From assembly GCA_017523995.1 (NCBI GenBank), contig JAFWUX010000090.1, positions 1 to 64,000 on the forward strand: a stretch of DNA of 64,000 nt, in the 5' to 3' direction. Below are positions 7,616 to 15,792 of the stretch, in pieces. This DNA comes from Oscillospiraceae bacterium. GTDB taxonomy: Bacteria > Bacillota_A > Clostridia > Oscillospirales > Ruminococcaceae. Numbering within the stretch: the stretch's first letter is position 1; each line of letters begins with the position of its first letter. A program made the translations under genes and the position numbers. A model generated the notes under the pieces. It was given only the letters and a program-made list of their open reading frames with translations, was not told the DNA's origin and ran no database searches.

Positions 7616-9193
7616 TCAGCTCAGCTTTTCGATCTTCATATTGAAATACTTATCATCGCTAAGGCTGAGTCTGCGGCCGTCGCAGTTCGGATCGCCGGGC
7701 TTCATCAGCGGTCTGTAGCAGGTGACACGATATCTCTTGCCGTCAACAGTGACCGTCTGAGAACCTTCGAGAAGTACCGGGTTCAGGATCGCCTGACTGG
7801 TTTTACCGTTTACGGTAAGCTTCATCGTATAATAGGTGTTGGTATCAATAAACAGTTTGGACTGCAGATTATTTGTGCACTCCTCAATCGTTTTCATTGT
7901 TGAACCGCCCGATACAGTCGGTCTGGTGGTGTAGCGGATATATTCCTTTTTCGGGGCGTTGCTGTCAAACATCGAAACTGTGATGTTCGGATCGCAGGCG
8001 ATGTAGATGTAGGAGAAGTTGCGGATGAAGGTCTGATGTGCGGGATCACCGGCAAAAGTGATTCTTGTATACTGTTCAGAAGGAGAAGCGGTATAGTGAT
8101 AGACATCCTTCTGCTTATCAACAACACAATTTCCATACAAAGTGCCGCAAGTGCTCATAAAGACATCTGCTGTCGGCGTTGCATCGACATAATAAAACTG
8201 ACCGTCAATCTTTACTGCATTTGCAGCATGACCGGGCATCGGGCAGGTAAAGACTTCATTCGCAGAGAATCCTGCGGCTTTGCAGAGAAATTCAAAAGAA
8301 TGTGCATAAGAACCGCAGACACCGGAACCCAGCGCCATATTTGTCATAGGCTGAGCAGACAGATAATACAGATTCGTGGAAGTCTTATCATAAAGCTTCT
8401 TGTAGCTCGCATGTGTGTGCAGATAGTTGAAGATGATCTCAGCCTTCTGGAGTTTCGTATAGGACGCACCGGCTTTGAACAACTCCCCTACAACTTTATT
8501 TGCATAAGCTGTGCCTGCCTGAACAGAGAACGGTGTCATGCTGACTGCACTCAAAAACTGAAGTTTGCCGTTCAGTGAGTAGTCCTTAAGGTAAAGATTG
8601 TCCGGATTTCCGCTAAACGCTTTCCGCTTTGCGAGATTACCGAAGCAGGATTCAAAACCTGGAACCGTGTTTACAGTATAGCTGTATCCGGAACCCTTGT
8701 TGTAGATGTACTTCACTTTCGAGCCGAAAAATGCGTTAATATCACAATCGGTCAAGCCGTCGATGTTCACATAAAGCGTGGTCAGCTTCGGAATAGAAGC
8801 TGAAGTGAATGCGCCTTTGTTGATCTTCTTCAGGCTTACCGGAAGTGTAAGGCTGGTCATCGAGCCGGCATTGGATGCCGTAAAGAGGGCGCTGGAACCG
8901 TCACCAAGTTCTGTCACGCTGTAAGAAACGGAGCCGATCTTGATTGTTGCAGGAACCGTAACGCTTGCAGGCAGATTTACGCTTGCTTTTTTGATTGTGG
9001 CAATGGTTGCCTGTTTGGTACTGCTGTTGTAGTAAACTGTGTAGTTGATTCCGCTCACACTGACGGTTGTTTTCGTACCTGTAGCAGCCTGGCATTCAAT
9101 TGTGATGCCGGTCAGGTCTGTCCACGGCAGCGGTGCGGCAACAGAGCCGGTCAGGATTGCGATGGTGCTGAGTGTTGCGATGAGTTTTTTCAT
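7616..9193 (-). CDS. Secreted protein with transglutaminase-like domain and degenerate dockerin-like tail
   Basis: A 525-residue exported protein with signal peptide (residues 1-21, ATLSTIAILTGSVAAPL). Residues about 40-150 contain an LRR_5-like strand region. A transglutaminase-like domain follows, with Cys293 (GSGVCGSYAHS), His322 (MPGHAANAV) and Asp337 (YYVDATPT) as the likely triad. The last 25 residues begin GDPNCDGRRLSLSD, which looks like the first calcium loop of a dockerin that then breaks off; a second loop is absent, so docking is doubtful. It faces the related gene at 6019 tail to tail but is too divergent to be a recent duplicate. Good Shine-Dalgarno (GGAGGC) before the ATG and its own promoter. 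Confidence 0.8.
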   Translation of the reverse strand: MKKLIATLSTIAILTGSVAAPLPWTDLTGITIECQAATGTKTTVSVSGINYTVYYNSSTKQATIATIKKASVNLPASVTVPATIKIGSVSYSVTELGDGSSALFTASNAGSMTSLTLPVSLKKINKGAFTSASIPKLTTLYVNIDGLTDCDINAFFGSKVKYIYNKGSGYSYTVNTVPGFESCFGNLAKRKAFSGNPDNLYLKDYSLNGKLQFLSAVSMTPFSVQAGTAYANKVVGELFKAGASYTKLQKAEIIFNYLHTHASYKKLYDKTSTNLYYLSAQPMTNMALGSGVCGSYAHSFEFLCKAAGFSANEVFTCPMPGHAANAVKIDGQFYYVDATPTADVFMSTCGTLYGNCVVDKQKDVYHYTASPSEQYTRITFAGDPAHQTFIRNFSYIYIACDPNITVSMFDSNAPKKEYIRYTTRPTVSGGSTMKTIEECTNNLQSKLFIDTNTYYTMKLTVNGKTSQAILNPVLLEGSQTVTVDGKRYRVTCYRPLMKPGDPNCDGRRLSLSDDKYFNMKIEKLS

Positions 9194-9337
9194 ATTATGC
9201 CTCCAATAAAAAATGATGATATTTAGTCATAAGCGATGATTGCATCATAAACGGATGGAAACCACCGCTTATGAAACTAACAAAAAATAGTAGTGCGACT
9301 GTAGAGAATTTGTAAAGATTTAAACAGCAACATGTGT

Positions 9338-9366
9338 ATTATAACATAAACGAGAAGGATTGTCAA
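9338..9366 (-). promoter_or_regulatory. Consensus promoter for the second LRR/transglutaminase gene
   Basis: On the minus strand TTGACA (9361-9366) and TATAAT (9338-9343) are 17 bases apart. The leader to the ATG at 9193 is about 140 bases. Confidence 0.8.
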
Positions 9367-9764
9367 GCACTTTTTCGCAAAAAATACAAATGGCTGATGA
9401 TTAACAATATGTTTCAAACATAAATTGAAGTTGATTCAGTTTATTGTCAACTTCCGGATTTGTACGCATTATTCAACTCGTCTAAATATGAATTTAACGC
9501 TATATTCCAGAGAAAAGCTGGTTCCTGCTATTTGCAAATGCTTCCTGCAAGCGACTCAAATTGAAAGCGGTATAAATCATAAATTCATACCTAGCTAAAA
9601 TGTGTATAGTTAGTTTTTATAAAAAATATATTTCTCTCTTTTTCCTCCCCTTTTTGCATTTCAGGAAATGTGAAAGAAGCAAAGCAGCCCATGTCGAGTT
9701 ACGCTGCTTGTTCCGGATTATATTTCCGCAAAAGTCACACGCGAGCAATTATCATATGCAAACA
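9367..9764. other. AT-rich non-coding gap
   Basis: About 400 bases between promoter and terminator of two minus-strand genes. No open frame has a credible ribosome site and no structured RNA is evident. Confidence 0.5.
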
Positions 9765-9805
9765 AAAGGATCCGCGCAGTGTTAATTGCTGCACGGATCC
9801 TTTTT
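9765..9805 (-). terminator. Strong bidirectional terminator hairpin
   Basis: A 10-bp outer stem (AAAGGATCCG, 9765-9774, with 9794-9803) is extended inward by GCAG/CTGC pairing, with T-rich runs on both sides. It lies about 75 bases past the stop codon of the phosphatase gene. Confidence 0.75.
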
Positions 9806-9878
9806 GGTATTCTCTTGTATTATTCAATAATTATTGGTAGGAAGATTCATTTGGAGATAATTGCAGCGAATCAAAGCA

Positions 9879-11399
9879 TCAGTCTTCAAGATAAAGCTGC
9901 TGCAGTTTTGCGAAATCATCGTCTGTCAGCCCGACCTTTTCGCGGAGGAAGTTCTTTACAGAACCGTACTGCTTTGTAAGATCGTTAATATTGGTTTCCA
10001 TGACTTCCTCATAGACTTCTGCGGTGAACATCACGTTATAAAGAAGCTCCGGATCGTTCTTGATCTTTTCTTCCGCCGCGATACGGGTTTCCTCGATCTT
10101 TGCTGCGTTTGCCACATTCGACATCATGTAATCCTGCATCATGATATCCTTGTCAAAGTCGAGCGCTGCAAGCATCAGCATTGAAATCATACCGGTTCTG
10201 TCCTTGCCGCCTGCGCAGTGGAACAGGATTGCAGCATCCTCAGGCTTGTTGAGGAAAATATCGAACACATCACGATAATATCCGATTGCTTCTTCGGATT
10301 CAAAGTATTCAATATGCTTCTGAACACTGATGATACCGACTTCAGCCTGGAAAATAGAGAGCGCAATGCTTCCGCCCGGCTTACCTGCATTTCTCTGGAG
10401 CTCCTGCATCTGTGCATAGAGCTCCGGATTCTGCGAGAACACTTTTTCTGCAGTCTCCTTGCTTGTGGACATCGGGATATTGTGATGGTTAATGCCTTCG
10501 ATCTCTTTGTCGATCGTGTTCGGGTTCAGTTCGCGGTCATAACGAAGATCAATGATGTCAGAGACCTTATACTTTTCCCGCAGAGCCTTTATGCCGCCCT
10601 CTGTGATATGTGCCAGATTACCGGTACGGAGCAGAACATTCTGCTTGATCTTTTTGCCGTTCGTGTTGATGTAGCCGCCGAGCTGACGCGCGTTAGAAAC
10701 GCCTGTCACATCGCGAAGTGCCTGCTTGTTGTAATCAAGAACCTGCTTTTCAGCGGTTTCGTCGGCTTCTTCAACGCTGTATGTAGCTTTGACAGTGATT
10801 GTTTCGGTATTGCCGTCATATTTGAAGTCGGCAGTAGCGGTGAGCTCCTCGTTCTTAGCTGCAGCATCTGCAGTGAATTCGATGCTTTGCATTGCAAGTG
10901 TACCGCAGAGAGCAGCAGTCACCATGACGGACAGAACTTTTCTGTTCTTCTTGGATTTGATGGCGACAACAGATGCAGCGCCGAGTGCAAGCATCAGAGC
11001 GATCGGTGCAGAATCGCCGGTTTTCGGGCTTTCTGCTGATTTGCCGGTGGATGAAGTGCTGGCAGCAGCAGTTGTGACGGCTTTCACACCCTCAGCAGAA
11101 ACAGTGTAGTTCTTTGTCTCGTTCGCAGCAAGTTTGAACGTGTATGTTTCGTTTTCAGAAATCTTGAACTTGTCGGGAAGCGACGCCTTGAGTGAGATTT
11201 CACCGATCTCTGAACTGCCGGAATTCGACACAGAAACATCGAATTTCATGGTATCGCCCTTGGCGTAGGATTCCTTGTCAGCCTTGATGCTGACTGCAAC
11301 CGTAGCTGCATCCTCCGCAAAAACCGCCATGCTGCACATCGTAGATATGCACAGGACGGACGCTATGAGGACAAACAGCAGCTTTGAAACCTTTTTCAT
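9879..11399 (-). CDS. Exported tyrosine-phosphatase-like protein with internal sortase-like signal
   Basis: A 506-residue protein of unusual build. Residues 1-29 are a signal peptide. About 30-105 form a beta-sandwich of the kind seen in DUF11/CARDB modules. A Thr/Ser linker leads to SPKTGD (124-129), a hydrophobic helix (130-147) and KSKKNRK, which would normally end a sortase substrate. Here it is followed by a second hydrophobic stretch (155-171), a linker and a Y_phosphatase3-type domain (about 222-506) with NARQLGGY and the phosphate loop HCAGGKDRTG (Cys395, Arg401 in CX5R). If both hydrophobic segments span the membrane the phosphatase lies outside the cell. The substrate could be a phosphotyrosine protein or a phosphoinositide; this is unknown. 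Confidence 0.8.
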   Translation of the reverse strand: MKKVSKLLFVLIASVLCISTMCSMAVFAEDAATVAVSIKADKESYAKGDTMKFDVSVSNSGSSEIGEISLKASLPDKFKISENETYTFKLAANETKNYTVSAEGVKAVTTAAASTSSTGKSAESPKTGDSAPIALMLALGAASVVAIKSKKNRKVLSVMVTAALCGTLAMQSIEFTADAAAKNEELTATADFKYDGNTETITVKATYSVEEADETAEKQVLDYNKQALRDVTGVSNARQLGGYINTNGKKIKQNVLLRTGNLAHITEGGIKALREKYKVSDIIDLRYDRELNPNTIDKEIEGINHHNIPMSTSKETAEKVFSQNPELYAQMQELQRNAGKPGGSIALSIFQAEVGIISVQKHIEYFESEEAIGYYRDVFDIFLNKPEDAAILFHCAGGKDRTGMISMLMLAALDFDKDIMMQDYMMSNVANAAKIEETRIAAEEKIKNDPELLYNVMFTAEVYEEVMETNINDLTKQYGSVKNFLREKVGLTDDDFAKLQQLYLED

Positions 11400-11458
11400 A
11401 TGAACCTCCTGAATGTCTGATATGAAGCCCGTCTTACAATTGAACAGGCATACATTTA

Positions 11459-11487
11459 ATTATATCATTATATTTCAAATATGTCAA
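11459..11487 (-). promoter_or_regulatory. Consensus promoter for the phosphatase gene
   Basis: On the minus strand TTGACA (11482-11487) and TATAAT (11459-11464) with a 17-base spacer, about 60 bases before the ATG at 11399, which is preceded by AGGAGG. Confidence 0.85.
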
Positions 11488-11514
11488 GCCTCGTAAAACC
11501 TAATTATTAAGAAC

Positions 11515-12015
11515 TCAGTGTTTGGTGCTGAACATCTCTTCAACCAATTTCTCTAATTTTGAATTAAATTGAGCATTATTGCTGGAAAGAGATGCCGAGA
11601 TATCTTTCACTCTACATTCATAATCAAGTAAAATTTGCCCAAGTTCGTCAATTTTGTCTATTACAATAATGTTCCTCTGCCGTTCTGCAACTGCTTTGCA
11701 AAAATCTACCTGATGGTTATTGACATGTTCATTAAATTCTTTCCGGCGAGGAACAACAATCGGAATCTTCTTAGTCTGCAGCGGCATAATAAAACTTGAC
11801 GGACCTCCATGTGTGATCACAATCCGTGCAGTTTTTACAAATTCAGCCATCTTTGAATACGGATACAACTTACTCCATTCACAATGCTTTGGCTCGTACG
11901 TTGAATACCCCGTTTGTATAACAACTGCTTCATCATGTTCAGCAGCCCATTCATCCATATACTCTATCAGTCTATTAAACGGTTGTTCATGTGTACCTAC
12001 CGTAACAAATATCAT
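11515..12015 (-). CDS. PssE/Alg13-type glycosyltransferase subunit
   Basis: 166 residues, start MIFVTVGTHEQPFNRLIEYM, with THGGPSSF in the middle: the signature of the C-terminal, nucleotide-sugar-binding half of family GT28 enzymes, as in Alg13, PssE and Cps14G. It should pair with the Alg14-like membrane partner encoded just upstream to form one split transferase adding a sugar to a polyprenyl-linked precursor on the cytoplasmic face. AGGAG precedes the ATG. The pair is visibly more A+T-rich than the flanking genes, which suggests separate acquisition, common for exopolysaccharide genes. The donor sugar cannot be told. Confidence 0.85.
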   Translation of the reverse strand: MIFVTVGTHEQPFNRLIEYMDEWAAEHDEAVVIQTGYSTYEPKHCEWSKLYPYSKMAEFVKTARIVITHGGPSSFIMPLQTKKIPIVVPRRKEFNEHVNNHQVDFCKAVAERQRNIIVIDKIDELGQILLDYECRVKDISASLSSNNAQFNSKLEKLVEEMFSTKH

Positions 12016-12039
12016 TGAACGTTCTCCTGTGTTCTTATT

Positions 12040-12501
12040 TTAAAAGATACTGCCTAAATTAATTGCCTTCTTGTAGACTTGCTTCATTTCTTCCCATTCA
12101 ACGATAAACTTGTCTGTTACCGGATAGCAAATTTTGCCGGAAATCGTTGGCTTGTCGATTCGGTCAAACACCTCAATATAAATAGTCTTTGCGCCTAACA
12201 GTTTACCGATCCAAAAGAATGGAATTGCGGGTGCGGCTCCGGATGAAATGATTAGATCCGGGCGTTCTTTTCTCAGAATCTTTATTGCACGATGCGTATT
12301 GATAATAAGCGCTTTGATACTGCGATTAGAAGGATAATAGACTGGATAAACCTTTTCGTCCTTTAAGAGACTTCTTGCATCTTCTTTATCAAAAGTAGCC
12401 CAAAATCGGTCCTTATTCTCCCAAAACGGCTTCAACATATAGAGATGCATCAAGTGCCCGCCTGATGAACCAACCAAACAAACCTTTATCTTTTTTTTCA
12501 T
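12040..12501 (-). CDS. PssD/Alg14-type glycosyltransferase subunit
   Basis: 153 residues, start MKKKIKVCLVGSSGGHLMHL with the GSSGGHL loop of Alg14/PssD/Cps14F proteins, then DLIISSGAAPAIPFFWIGK and YIEVFDRI. The protein recruits the catalytic Alg13-like partner (25 bases downstream in the same direction) to the membrane and supplies the acceptor site. The ribosome site is weak (no clear purine run near the ATG). Low G+C like its partner. A gap of 110 bases separates it from the polymerase gene, with no gene in it. Confidence 0.85.
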   Translation of the reverse strand: MKKKIKVCLVGSSGGHLMHLYMLKPFWENKDRFWATFDKEDARSLLKDEKVYPVYYPSNRSIKALIINTHRAIKILRKERPDLIISSGAAPAIPFFWIGKLLGAKTIYIEVFDRIDKPTISGKICYPVTDKFIVEWEEMKQVYKKAINLGSIF

Positions 12502-12611
12502 AAGTCAATAATCCACGCTATTTCATTATCTCAAATTATAGAGCCCAATTAGCCAATAAGTAAAGTATTGGATTTTACAACAATCCTATTCAAATAAACT
12601 CCGTAAACATC

Positions 12612-13877
12612 TCATCTTTCTTGACTCGACTGAGCGCTGAATCTTCTGTGCTGAAATATCTCCTGAATCGGGATACCGCCTTCTGCAAGCAGCGCGATCA
12701 TAAAGAAATTATAACTGATGTCCGGAAGATGATGCGCGATCATGCAGTTGAGCGCGACAAGCGCCGAGCAAAGCAGGATGATATGATTTTTGCGGTATCT
12801 CAAGCCAATGATCACAAAGATCACAAGCATCAGGACGGTAAAGACAAGACCGAGCCGCAGCAGACAGTTGACATAGGAGCTGTCCAGATAGAAATACGGA
12901 TCGTTTGCGAAATCATGTGTGACTGTACCGCCCATCCCGTGCATCGGGACAATCTGTCCGAACAGTGTGACTGAATATTCCTCAAAGCCTTTTTTTCCTT
13001 GCGCGAGACGTGTATTTATTATTCTGTCAAGTTTGGAAAACAAAGCGGAATTTTGGGAATATGCCAGTGTCAGCACATAAATAACAGCAGCAAATACCGG
13101 CATGCTCCAGATGCAGAACTGTTCACAGCATTTTCGGAGCACGGCAGCAAATCCGGCGGAATGCTCCCGAAATCGGTTAATGACACCGACAAATATCATA
13201 CCGATTCCGAGCAACAGAATACAGATGCAATCCAGCCGCGTGATACAAAGGCAGTAGATTACCGGAGCGACAACAATCGGGACAAGTGCCCGCAGATAAA
13301 AGAACCGGTCGAACTTCTGATAAGCAACAAAGAAAGACAGCAGAATGTAGAAAACATAAGCTGCAAAATCCGTGGTGTACAGAATGCCGAAAGAATGCCT
13401 GATATGAAATATCCAAAAGGGATTCGCCGACTCATAGCAGAGGTCTTCGACAATTCCAACCTGTGAGCAGATAATAATTGCAGCTAGCAGCGGCAGTGCG
13501 GTATAGAGATAAGTCTTTGCAATTTTATCAAGCCGGATGCCGTATGCACCCATCACGCACACCATAGCAGGAAAACAACGAGGTTCACCTGATGTCACGT
13601 AGAGAATTCTTGAAAGCAGAATCACAAGCATTGATGCGGCAAGTTCATATTTATTCCTGATACCGAATATCAGGATTTTCGCGATGATCAAAAGGGATGC
13701 AGCAGTTTGAATCATCTCAAGATTAAATGCACCGATTAAATCGCGAAAAGTCGAGTTATACAGGATTCCGGCAATCACGATGATTGTGAATCCGATCAGG
13801 TAAAGTCTGTCACGCAGAACGGTGTTGCGGGAAAGCTTATCCAATTTACTTTCTCCGGGCTGGGATTCAGCTGGCAT
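12612..13877 (-). CDS. Wzy-like exopolysaccharide polymerase
   Basis: 421 residues with about ten to eleven hydrophobic helices and a larger polar loop near residues 290-340, the profile of O-antigen/capsule polymerases (Wzy, EpsG type). Sequence identity in this family is low, so the call rests on topology and neighbourhood. The start is taken at the ATG of MPAESQPGESK because AGAGGGGG lies just upstream and because this ATG overlaps the stop of the priming-transferase gene (TAATG), implying translational coupling. The enzyme would polymerise repeat units outside the membrane. No Wzx flippase lies in the window. Confidence 0.7.
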   Translation of the reverse strand: MPAESQPGESKLDKLSRNTVLRDRLYLIGFTIIVIAGILYNSTFRDLIGAFNLEMIQTAASLLIIAKILIFGIRNKYELAASMLVILLSRILYVTSGEPRCFPAMVCVMGAYGIRLDKIAKTYLYTALPLLAAIIICSQVGIVEDLCYESANPFWIFHIRHSFGILYTTDFAAYVFYILLSFFVAYQKFDRFFYLRALVPIVVAPVIYCLCITRLDCICILLLGIGMIFVGVINRFREHSAGFAAVLRKCCEQFCIWSMPVFAAVIYVLTLAYSQNSALFSKLDRIINTRLAQGKKGFEEYSVTLFGQIVPMHGMGGTVTHDFANDPYFYLDSSYVNCLLRLGLVFTVLMLVIFVIIGLRYRKNHIILLCSALVALNCMIAHHLPDISYNFFMIALLAEGGIPIQEIFQHRRFSAQSSQER

Positions 13878-15343
13878 TACATTGCCCCCTCTTTTTTCAG
13901 TACGACTTTTATCGTTTTGAGCAAAATCTTCAGATCGAGCAGAAGTGTCCACTCAGATATGTATTTTGTATCAAGCTTGACAACATCCTCAAAGTTTGTG
14001 ATATTGCTTCTGCCGCTCACCTGCCACAGACCGGTAATTCCCGGCTTGATCACAAGTCTGGCACGATGCCGGAGATCATAGCGTTCCCACTCATCGACGG
14101 TCGGCGGCCTTGTTCCGACAAGCGACATATCCCCTTTCAGCACGTTGAAAAACTGCGGGAATTCATCGAGCGAGTAATCACGGATGAAATTGCCGAAGCC
14201 TTTTTTCAGGGTTCCGTCCGGATTGACGGAGCTGCCGATAATTCGCAGATCATAGTCAAGCTTGAACATTTTGCCGTCAGCGATGCGGTTTTGCTTCATC
14301 AGCTCGGCTTTTCGCTTTTCGGCATCTGTATACATGCTGCGGAATTTATACATCTTAAACCGTTTTCCGTTACGCCCGATTCGCTCCTGCGAGAAAAAAA
14401 CGGGTCCGGGCGATGAAAGCTTGATCGCCGGTGCGAGAAACAGAAACAGAATTGCAGTCAGAACACAGCCGATCAATCCGCCGAAAATATCCATGATCCG
14501 CTTGACAGCGAGACTGCCCAATGAAGCCGGCTTCATGGTCGCGGTTATAACAGAATGGTCACCGAGGCGCTCGACCAGCTTGCGGCTGTGATCGTCAGGC
14601 TGATAAATCGAGTCGATGTTCAGGTGAAGTGTGATGCCGGATGATGCAAGGCTGTTGATCAGATCCGTGGTTGCCTGTTCGCCGTACGGCAGTGAGATAA
14701 ATACCGCATCGACCCATTCGCGCAGGACATATTCACGGATCTCCTGTGCATTTCGGGCAAGAACAGGGAATGCAGTATCCGATTCTTTCCTGCATGCTGC
14801 ATCGGAAAGCAAACCCGTTCCGATGATCCGGTAACTGAGCGTTTTGGATTCAGACAGCTGCCTGCAAAGCTGCTGACATTCGTCCGGAGCCGCGATTACC
14901 AGCAATGTTCGCTTTGACAGAATTCCGCTCAGCGCTTTGGAGAGCACTTTCTTGTAGAGCAGATTGACAGTCAGAGTGAGCACAAAGCAGATGCCGGCTG
15001 TGAGAAAGAGCGTGATTCGGGAATATTCCGATCCGCGTTTGACGGCAAACAGAAACATCTGATCGGCAAACAGGACGAATCCGCTGTGAAGGGCGGCTGT
15101 CCGGATCTCCTGTAATGCATTGCGCTTCAAAATATTTTTCAGCGTTCTGAAAAATATCATGCAGATCAGGCAGGAAAACTCCGAGATAATCGCCGTCATG
15201 ATATACAGATCAGATGCATATGGATTGGCATGCAGCCCGTGGCGCAGTAAATACGCAAGAATAAAGGCAGCCTGCACGCAAATCAGATCAAGAAGCAGAA
15301 AATCCCAGTGCTTGAGAATTCCGCTTAATCCTTTACGATACAT
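13877..15343 (-). CDS. Polyprenyl-phosphate sugar phosphotransferase (priming enzyme)
   Basis: 488 residues. Four to five N-terminal membrane helices and a Rossmann-like middle part (about 145-260) are followed by the bacterial sugar transferase domain: a membrane helix, then SSPGPVFFSQERIGRNGK, FKMYKFRSM, DEFPQFFNVLKGDMSLVGTR and ITGLWQVSGRSN. Such enzymes (WbaP, CpsE, EpsL) transfer a sugar-1-phosphate to undecaprenyl phosphate and start repeat-unit synthesis. The start is set at the ATG preceded by AAGGAG (MYRKGLSG); the longer reading frame upstream has no ribosome site. First gene of the exopolysaccharide set, with its own promoter. Substrate sugar (Gal, Glc or GlcNAc) not determinable. 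Confidence 0.9.
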   Translation of the reverse strand: MYRKGLSGILKHWDFLLLDLICVQAAFILAYLLRHGLHANPYASDLYIMTAIISEFSCLICMIFFRTLKNILKRNALQEIRTAALHSGFVLFADQMFLFAVKRGSEYSRITLFLTAGICFVLTLTVNLLYKKVLSKALSGILSKRTLLVIAAPDECQQLCRQLSESKTLSYRIIGTGLLSDAACRKESDTAFPVLARNAQEIREYVLREWVDAVFISLPYGEQATTDLINSLASSGITLHLNIDSIYQPDDHSRKLVERLGDHSVITATMKPASLGSLAVKRIMDIFGGLIGCVLTAILFLFLAPAIKLSSPGPVFFSQERIGRNGKRFKMYKFRSMYTDAEKRKAELMKQNRIADGKMFKLDYDLRIIGSSVNPDGTLKKGFGNFIRDYSLDEFPQFFNVLKGDMSLVGTRPPTVDEWERYDLRHRARLVIKPGITGLWQVSGRSNITNFEDVVKLDTKYISEWTLLLDLKILLKTIKVVLKKEGAM

Positions 15344-15417
15344 ATAAACTCCTTGGGAAAGAGGCTTGTACACCAGCCGCATCAGAAGCATCTGCAAGGA
15401 TTGGTATACATATTTAT

Positions 15418-15447
15418 AGTATATCACATCGGCGGCACGAATGTCAA
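15418..15447 (-). promoter_or_regulatory. Promoter of the exopolysaccharide genes
   Basis: On the minus strand TTGACA (15442-15447) and TATACT (15418-15423) with an 18-base spacer, giving a leader of about 70 bases before the priming-transferase start. Confidence 0.75.
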
Positions 15448-15557
15448 GGTACGGATCAAAATGATCTGTCTAAAACGCGGTAACGCCGATGCAGTCCGGA
15501 TGTGTATATCAAAAATCACGAACACGCTACAAATCGGTTACAATTTCCGGAATACGC

Positions 15558-15586
15558 TTGACAAATCCGCACAAAGCGTCTATAAT
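15558..15586 (+). promoter_or_regulatory. Consensus promoter of the rtcB unit
   Basis: TTGACA (15558-15563) and TATAAT (15581-15586), spacer 17 bases. Transcription would start near 15593, just ahead of the short upstream ORF. Confidence 0.85.
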
Positions 15587-15618
15587 GGACACAAATTCAA
15601 AGAAAGGCGGTGAACACC

Positions 15619-15705
15619 ATGAAACATTCGACAAGTTCAAATTACAACAGAATACGAACAATCAAATCAGGAAACATGGAGTTTGCCCGCACGCATGCAG
15701 AATAA
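15619..15705 (+). CDS. 28-aa ORF upstream of rtcB, possible leader peptide
   Basis: An ATG with a GGCGGTG ribosome site 10 bases upstream opens a 28-codon frame (MKHSTSSNYNRIRTIK, SGNMEFARTHAE) ending TAA. It matches nothing I know. Its last codons form the left arm of a hairpin (15692-15699 with 15709-15716), and a strong terminator-like hairpin follows 28 bases later, before rtcB. This arrangement is that of a leader peptide controlling attenuation, though a free small protein is possible. Confidence 0.5.
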   Translation: MKHSTSSNYNRIRTIKSGNMEFARTHAE

Positions 15706-15733
15706 CTGTGCATGCGCATTTTACAGAAATGAC

Positions 15734-15766
15734 AAGGCATCTCTGCGTTTGCAGGGATGCCTTTTT
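15734..15766 (+). terminator. Attenuator-like hairpin between leader ORF and rtcB
   Basis: A stem of 12-13 bp (15734-15746 with 15751-15763, loop GTTT) followed by a T run 15762-15766. It sits only 27 bases before the rtcB start, inside the transcription unit defined by the upstream promoter, so it would limit rtcB expression unless read through. Confidence 0.7.
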
Positions 15767-15792
15767 GCGGTCAGCTCCGGAAAGGACAATTT

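Noticed and set aside
10218..11039. 273-codon plus-strand frame opposite the phosphatase gene
   Set aside because: Antisense to a well-supported gene; no start signal, no recognisable domain.
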